Made by a program: the position numbers and the translations under genes. A stretch of 10,915 nucleotides of DNA. It comes from Fidelibacterota bacterium. Its GTDB lineage: Bacteria; Fidelibacterota; BS150m-G59. The stretch spans positions 1 through 10,915 of the forward strand of contig JADHUZ010000016.1 in assembly GCA_016784265.1 (NCBI GenBank), written 5' to 3'. Positions 7,720-10,915 of the stretch are shown here, piece after piece. How positions within the stretch are numbered: the stretch's first letter is position 1; each line of letters begins with the position of its first letter. Below the pieces are notes generated by a model, which was given only the letters and a program-made list of their open reading frames with translations, made no database searches and had not been told where the DNA came from.

Positions 7720-7763
7720 TAGAATCTTTTTTAGAAACAGGCGAACGAAAGCAGGTAGCGTAA
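7716..7763 (+). CDS. Possible 15-codon mini-ORF coupled to ispD
   Basis: The frame encodes MIESFLETGERKQVA and stops at TAA 7761-7763; the last A of the stop is the first base of the IspD ATG. Together with the 7657-7719 frame it forms a chain in which each stop overlaps the next start. If translated it could deliver ribosomes to the IspD start. The peptide is not recognised and chance is a real alternative. Confidence 0.15.
   Translation: MIESFLETGERKQVA
7753..7756 (+). promoter_or_regulatory. Ribosome binding site deciding the ispD start
   Basis: AGGT within GCAGGT lies 6-7 bases before the ATG at 7763. It supports starting the IspD-family protein there and not at the in-frame ATG at 7679, which would add 28 residues ahead of a domain that normally begins within a few residues of its nucleotide-binding loop. 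Confidence 0.5.
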
Positions 7764-8419
7764 TGATTGTCGCAATTTTACTCGCTAGTGGAATTGGAAC
7801 CCGTTTTGGTTCAGGAACGCCAAAACAGTTTCTGAAATTATCATCGGGAAAAATGGTTTTGGATTATTCGGTCGAAATGTTTTCAAACATCTCGGGAATT
7901 GAAAAAATCATTATTGTAGCCAATCCAAATTGGGTGGAAAAAATCTCAAAAACTTTCACAAATGTAACCGTAATTTCGGGCGGAAAAACTCGGCGAGAGT
8001 CAGTGAAAAATGGTTTGCTTGCCTGTCCGAAAAACACTAAAAAAGTGCTGATTCACGACACTGCTCGACCATTTGTCAGTTCTGAAATCATCCAAAATTG
8101 CATTCGTGCGTTGGAAAAAAATCGAGCAGTTACAACAGCGGTTCAAGTTGCGGACACGATTGTGAAAATCACAGGAAATGAAATCGTTGAAATGCCAAAC
8201 CGAGAAAATTTGCGAGCCGAACAAACGCCACAAGGATTTGATTTTCAGACAATTTGGAATGCACATAAAAAATTTCATGGAGAAACCACAGATGATATTC
8301 GAATGGTGATGGAACTCGGCGAAAAACCGATTGTCATTGCTGGCGAATGGCGAAATTTTAAAATTACAAAAAAAGAAGATATTGCAACTGCCAATCAAAT
8401 TGTGGAGGGAAAGATTTGA
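7763..8419 (+). CDS. ispD: IspD-family cytidylyltransferase (2-C-methyl-D-erythritol 4-phosphate or polyol-phosphate)
   Basis: A 218-residue CTP-dependent nucleotidyltransferase. It opens with IVAILLASGIGTRFGSGTPKQF: Arg14 and Lys21 correspond to the catalytic Arg20 and Lys27 of E. coli IspD. HDTARPF (98-104), VADTIVK, AEQTPQGFDF and the late NFKIT with Lys200 (matching Lys213) complete the family pattern. The usual role is making CDP-methylerythritol in the MEP isoprenoid pathway. TarI-type ribitol-phosphate cytidylyltransferases share this fold and these motifs; the TagD-like stub directly after the gene and the glycan genes beyond make that alternative worth keeping. No ispF is adjacent. 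All ten Arg codons are CGN, as in the genes to the left, so it belongs compositionally to the older block. Start set by the GCAGGT site and by the family's N-terminus. Confidence 0.85.
   Translation: MIVAILLASGIGTRFGSGTPKQFLKLSSGKMVLDYSVEMFSNISGIEKIIIVANPNWVEKISKTFTNVTVISGGKTRRESVKNGLLACPKNTKKVLIHDTARPFVSSEIIQNCIRALEKNRAVTTAVQVADTIVKITGNEIVEMPNRENLRAEQTPQGFDFQTIWNAHKKFHGETTDDIRMVMELGEKPIVIAGEWRNFKITKKEDIATANQIVEGKI
8404..8409 (+). promoter_or_regulatory. Shine-Dalgarno-like GGAGGG before the TagD-like stub
   Basis: GGAGGG lies inside the last codons of the IspD gene, six bases before TTG 8416, which overlaps the IspD stop as TTGA. It is the strongest purine run placed at ribosome-binding distance in the window. 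It may make the 32-codon stub translatable, or may only reflect the Glu-Gly-Lys codons of IspD. Confidence 0.4.
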
Positions 8420-8514
8420 AAGATAAATTTAATTTTCTGAAAGAATATTGTGAAGTAATCTATTTACCACGAACCGAAGGAATCTCAGCGACTGAGACAA
8501 AGGAAGAATTGTAA
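8416..8514 (+). pseudogene. C-terminal remnant of a TagD-type glycerol-3-phosphate cytidylyltransferase
   Basis: The open frame from TTG 8416 to TAA 8512-8514 encodes 32 residues that contain FNFLKEYCEVIYLP directly followed by RTEGISATETKEEL. This matches the end of TagD-type cytidylyltransferases, where K-F-D-F-L-K-x-x-C-E-V-V-Y-L-P precedes the family signature R-T-x-G-I-S-(S/T)-T. The HxGH nucleotide-binding motif and about three quarters of the ~130-residue enzyme are absent; upstream in this frame only a G-K-D-L that weakly recalls the family G-D-D-W can be seen, inside the IspD gene. On its own the stub cannot be an active enzyme. It most likely marks a deletion or recombination joint. 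Its frame is intact to its natural stop, so the event may be recent, or the peptide is tolerated. Confidence 0.8.
8483..8497. other. Perfect 6-bp hairpin inside the TagD-like stub
   Basis: TCTCAG, a three-base loop CGA, and CTGAGA form a perfect inverted repeat. It is not followed by a T-run, so it is not a typical intrinsic terminator. It lies 18 bases before the next gene's ATG and may be no more than the codons of the Ile-Ser-Ala-Thr-Glu-Thr stretch. Confidence 0.3.
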
Positions 8515-8515
8515 A

Positions 8516-9229
8516 ATGTTAACAATTGCAATTTTTACATTTAAAAGATTTGAATCATTATTGAGATGTACAAATTCAATTCAATCAAAGCATGTTGGTG
8601 AAATATTAATATTTAATGATGATGAGGATAATATGCTTCAAAAGACGGATTTTAATATAGATTATCCAATCAGAGTTTTTAACCCAATTACTTTTGGTTT
8701 TGAAGGTCGAAAATTTAGAAAACCAATGTATATAAACAAGGCTATAAATTTATCTAAATATGATAAAATATTATTTACCGATGACGATGGTGTTTTCAAT
8801 GTAGATACTATTGATTTGCATCATAAATATTTACAAAACTATAAATTTGTAGCAGGTTCAATTATTAGAAGCAAATTTATAAAAAGAAAATCAAAAAATA
8901 TTTTACAGGGAACCAATTATAGTTTTGACAGAGAATTTTTACTTTCAGTTGGTGGATATAATGAACTTTTTTCTGATTCTTCTGGTGGTGGAGATCCAGA
9001 ATTTTGGTATAGAATCTATAATTTTGTAAGTGAGAATAAAATACCTGTAGTATATTTGTATTCTGCAGTTCAACAAGTAATAGGGATACAATCTCGTGAT
9101 AAAAGAGAAAAAAAGTTAACTCCATGTGAAGTGTTTGAATCTATACATAATTTTAGGCCTAAAGGGAAAATGTATAATTGGTTTCCCGAAATTAGAAAAA
9201 AATCAAATTGGATGACGACAATAAGATAG
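8516..9229 (+). CDS. GT-A type glycosyltransferase (family 2-like)
   Basis: A 237-residue glycosyltransferase, probably cytoplasmic, adding a sugar from a nucleotide donor to a growing glycan. It begins with MLTIAIFTFKRFESLLRCTNSI, the first strand and helix of a GT-A fold. The metal/nucleotide-binding DxD is in FTDDDGVF (Asp89-Asp91), and the later GGGDPEFWYRIY (Asp160, Glu162) corresponds to the G-G-x-D-x-E-F-x-x-R acceptor-side motif. Donor and linkage cannot be told. The protein has no membrane segment. It is the first gene of the AT-rich block: of 14 Arg codons, 11 are AGA, one AGG and only two CGN. AAGGA lies about 11 bases before the ATG. The next gene starts 6 bp after its stop. Confidence 0.82.
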   Translation: MLTIAIFTFKRFESLLRCTNSIQSKHVGEILIFNDDEDNMLQKTDFNIDYPIRVFNPITFGFEGRKFRKPMYINKAINLSKYDKILFTDDDGVFNVDTIDLHHKYLQNYKFVAGSIIRSKFIKRKSKNILQGTNYSFDREFLLSVGGYNELFSDSSGGGDPEFWYRIYNFVSENKIPVVYLYSAVQQVIGIQSRDKREKKLTPCEVFESIHNFRPKGKMYNWFPEIRKKSNWMTTIR

Positions 9230-9235
9230 GGTATT

Positions 9236-10195
9236 ATGAATAAAAATTTTGCATTAATAGGAGCATCTGGTTACATTGCTCCGAGACATATGAAGGCTGT
9301 TAAAGAAACTGGAAATAATTTAGTTGTAGCCTTTGACCCGTATGATGGAATAGGCGTATTAGATAACTATTTTCCAGATGCCAGTTTTTTTACTGAATTT
9401 GAACGATTTGATAGATTTGTTGACAAATGGCATAGAAGGACCAAAAGAAAAATTGATTACATGTCAATTTGTTCTCCAAATTATTTACATGATAGTCATA
9501 TCCGATTTGCTCTGAAAAGTGACGCAGATGCTATTTGCGAAAAACCTTTAGTATTAAATCCATGGAATGTGGAACAGTTGGGAATAATTGAAAATGAAAC
9601 AGGAAATAAAATCAATAATATTCTTCAACTTAGATTGCATCCCTCAATTATTAAATTGAAAGAACAAGTTTCTTTGGAATTAAAAGAAAACCCGAGTAGA
9701 ACCTATGATATTGATTTGACTTATCTTACCAGTAGAGGAAAATGGTATTTTGTTTCTTGGAAAGGGAATGAGTCAAAATCCGGAGGTATTGCATCAAATA
9801 TTGGTATCCATTTTTTTGATATGTTATTGTGGATTTTTGGAGGAGTTGTTAACAATACTGTGCATATTAAAAAAACGGATATAAATGCTGGATTTTTACA
9901 ACTTAAACATGCAAATATTCGATGGTTTTTATCTGTGAATTCAGAATATCTTCCCAAAAAGCAAATAAAAATTGATCAAAGAACTTATCGTTCGATAACA
10001 ATTGATAAGAAAGAAATTGAATTTAGTGGAGGATTTGCAGATTTACATACTAAAAGTTATTTAGAAATACTAAAAGGAAATGGTTTTGGACTTAATGATA
10101 CCTACAACGCCATAAAAGCAGTATCCGAAATAAGAAATTTACAACCAGTAGGTTTAAAAGAAGAATATCATCCACTATGCAAAAAGGTTAATTAA
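9236..10195 (+). CDS. wlbA: WlbA/WbpB-type UDP-GlcNAcA 3-dehydrogenase (Gfo/Idh/MocA family)
   Basis: A 319-residue NAD(P)-dependent oxidoreductase. In this subfamily the enzyme oxidises the C3 hydroxyl of UDP-N-acetylglucosaminuronic acid, the step before amination at C3. The Rossmann start is [14 protein letters not shown] (5-18), in which Y-I-A-P-R-H is characteristic of WlbA/WbpB and not of most Gfo/Idh/MocA members. [16 protein letters not shown] and [11 protein letters not shown] follow, with the family Lys at 103, then [13 protein letters not shown] with His192 and Asp195, and the C-terminal YRSITID plus [15 protein letters not shown], again typical for WlbA. Length is normal for the subfamily. 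AGGG lies just before the ATG. The N-acetyltransferase gene begins 1 bp after its stop, in keeping with one pathway. Confidence 0.92.
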   Translation: MNKNFALIGASGYIAPRHMKAVKETGNNLVVAFDPYDGIGVLDNYFPDASFFTEFERFDRFVDKWHRRTKRKIDYMSICSPNYLHDSHIRFALKSDADAICEKPLVLNPWNVEQLGIIENETGNKINNILQLRLHPSIIKLKEQVSLELKENPSRTYDIDLTYLTSRGKWYFVSWKGNESKSGGIASNIGIHFFDMLLWIFGGVVNNTVHIKKTDINAGFLQLKHANIRWFLSVNSEYLPKKQIKIDQRTYRSITIDKKEIEFSGGFADLHTKSYLEILKGNGFGLNDTYNAIKAVSEIRNLQPVGLKEEYHPLCKKVN

Positions 10196-10196
10196 A

Positions 10197-10778
10197 ATGA
10201 AAGATTATTTTGTGCATGAATCATCATATGTAGATAACAATGTTGAGATTGGGAAAAATACTAAAATTTGGCATTTTTCTCATATTCAGACTGGTGCAGT
10301 AATTGGCCAAAATTGTTCATTAGGTCAAAATGTAAATATTGGTCAAAATGTTAAAATTGGTAATGGAGTCAAAATTCAAAATAATGTTTCAATTTATGAA
10401 GGTGTTGAACTTGAAGATTTTGTTTTTTGTGGCCCTTCGATGGTGTTTACAAATGTGATGGAACCACGGTCAAAATATCCTCAAAGAGGATCAAATTTTT
10501 ATTTTAAGACTTTGGTTAAAGAAGGAGCGTCTATTGGTGCAAATGCAACCATTGTTTGTGGGAATACAATTGGAAAACATTCATTTATTGGGGCTGGTTC
10601 AGTTATAATAAAAGATGTAGTAAATTATGCAATGATGGTTGGAAATCCTGCACGACAAATTGGTTGGATGTGTGAATGTGGTAAAAAACTAACAAAAAAA
10701 TTGAAATGTGATAGATGTAATAGAGAATATTCTGAAAACAATTACAATTTAGAAGAAATTCACCATAACAATGAGTAA
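10197..10778 (+). CDS. wlbB: WlbB/WbpD-type UDP-2-acetamido-3-amino-glucuronate N-acetyltransferase
   Basis: A 193-residue left-handed beta-helix acyltransferase. Hexapeptide repeats run from about residue 17 to 70 ([33 protein letters not shown]) and again at 106-137. The loop [18 protein letters not shown] (78-95) is the WbpD/WlbB signature region. Family members transfer acetyl from acetyl-CoA to the C3 amino group to make UDP-2,3-diacetamido-2,3-dideoxy-glucuronic acid. The C-terminus after [10 protein letters not shown] has four cysteines in a C-x-C (159, 161) and C-x-x-C (171, 174) arrangement, a small zinc-ribbon-like tail found in many of these enzymes. AGG lies nine bases before the ATG. 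The last 8 bp overlap the next glycosyltransferase gene. The aminotransferase that should work between this enzyme and WlbA is not in the window. Confidence 0.92.
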   Translation: MKDYFVHESSYVDNNVEIGKNTKIWHFSHIQTGAVIGQNCSLGQNVNIGQNVKIGNGVKIQNNVSIYEGVELEDFVFCGPSMVFTNVMEPRSKYPQRGSNFYFKTLVKEGASIGANATIVCGNTIGKHSFIGAGSVIIKDVVNYAMMVGNPARQIGWMCECGKKLTKKLKCDRCNREYSENNYNLEEIHHNNE

Positions 10779-10915
10779 AAATTTAATATCCATCGTTATG
10801 CCAACCTATAACCGCGATTTCATTATTGAATTGGCTATATTATCAATTGTTCATCAAAAAGAGCATACTTGGAATATTGAACTTTTAATAGGTGATGACG
10901 GTGATGATAATACAG
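10771..10915 (+). CDS. Glycosyltransferase family 2 protein, N-terminal fragment (cut by window edge)
   Basis: The first 48 codons of a gene that continues past the window. It starts [19 protein letters not shown], the classic opening of GT2 GT-A enzymes (hydrophobic strand, then P-T-Y-N-R), and ends in [12 protein letters not shown], the position of the second strand with its nucleotide-contacting aspartates. It would transfer a sugar within the same surface-glycan pathway. The ATG lies inside the end of the acetyltransferase gene (8-bp overlap in another frame), so the genes are probably co-translated. Sugar and acceptor unknown. Confidence 0.85.
   Translation, partial: MSKNLISIVMPTYNRDFIIELAILSIVHQKEHTWNIELLIGDDGDDNT

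Noticed and set aside
7679..7762. Upstream ATG for the IspD gene, adding 28 residues
   Set aside because: The extra residues precede the position where IspD proteins start, and GCAGGT points to the ATG at 7763.
8000..8398. Minus-strand open frame of 132 codons opposite the IspD gene
   Set aside because: Shadow of the IspD frame; the product is Phe/Cys/Asn-rich with no recognisable motif and no ribosome binding site.

Overview
The window is a gene-dense, one-strand (+) piece of a bacterial chromosome. The organism is very likely Gram-negative with lipid A: the left edge carries the tail of a LpxL/HtrB-type lipid A acyltransferase, an MsbA-like exporter follows, and the right end starts a surface-glycan cluster. 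Base composition is moderately AT-rich on the left and clearly more AT-rich on the right. I cannot name the taxon; an uncultured LPS-bearing lineage, for example of the Fibrobacterota/Bacteroidota-like broad group, would fit, but that is only an impression.

Left and centre (1-8419) form a housekeeping and envelope block: acyltransferase tail, tsaC-type threonylcarbamoyl-AMP synthase (start/stop overlap), aspS, an MsbA-like ABC exporter, a DUF3108 exported protein, two tandem MacB/FtsX-type permeases without their own ATPase, and an IspD-family cytidylyltransferase. From the ABC exporter to the second permease the genes overlap by 4 bp or lie 6 bp apart, so they are probably one operon. AspRS carries His32 and Gly83, the residue pair known from non-discriminating AspRSs, which predicts tRNA-dependent Asn synthesis.

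At 8416-8514, directly on the IspD stop codon, lies a 32-residue stub that matches only the C-terminal end of TagD-type glycerol-3-phosphate cytidylyltransferases. The nucleotide-binding N-terminal half is missing. Just after this stub the codon usage changes abruptly: Arg goes from all CGN in the IspD gene to mostly AGA in the next gene. I read this as a recombination or deletion junction where an accessory glycan cluster was joined to the older chromosome.

Right (8516-10915) is a glycan locus: a GT-A glycosyltransferase, a WlbA/WbpB-type UDP-GlcNAcA 3-dehydrogenase, a WlbB/WbpD-type N-acetyltransferase, and the start of a GT2 glycosyltransferase running off the edge. The middle two belong to the pathway to UDP-2,3-diacetamido-2,3-dideoxy-glucuronic acid; the aminotransferase step (WlbC/WbpE) and the 6-dehydrogenase are not in the window. 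No RNA genes, CRISPR arrays or insertion sequences were recognised.
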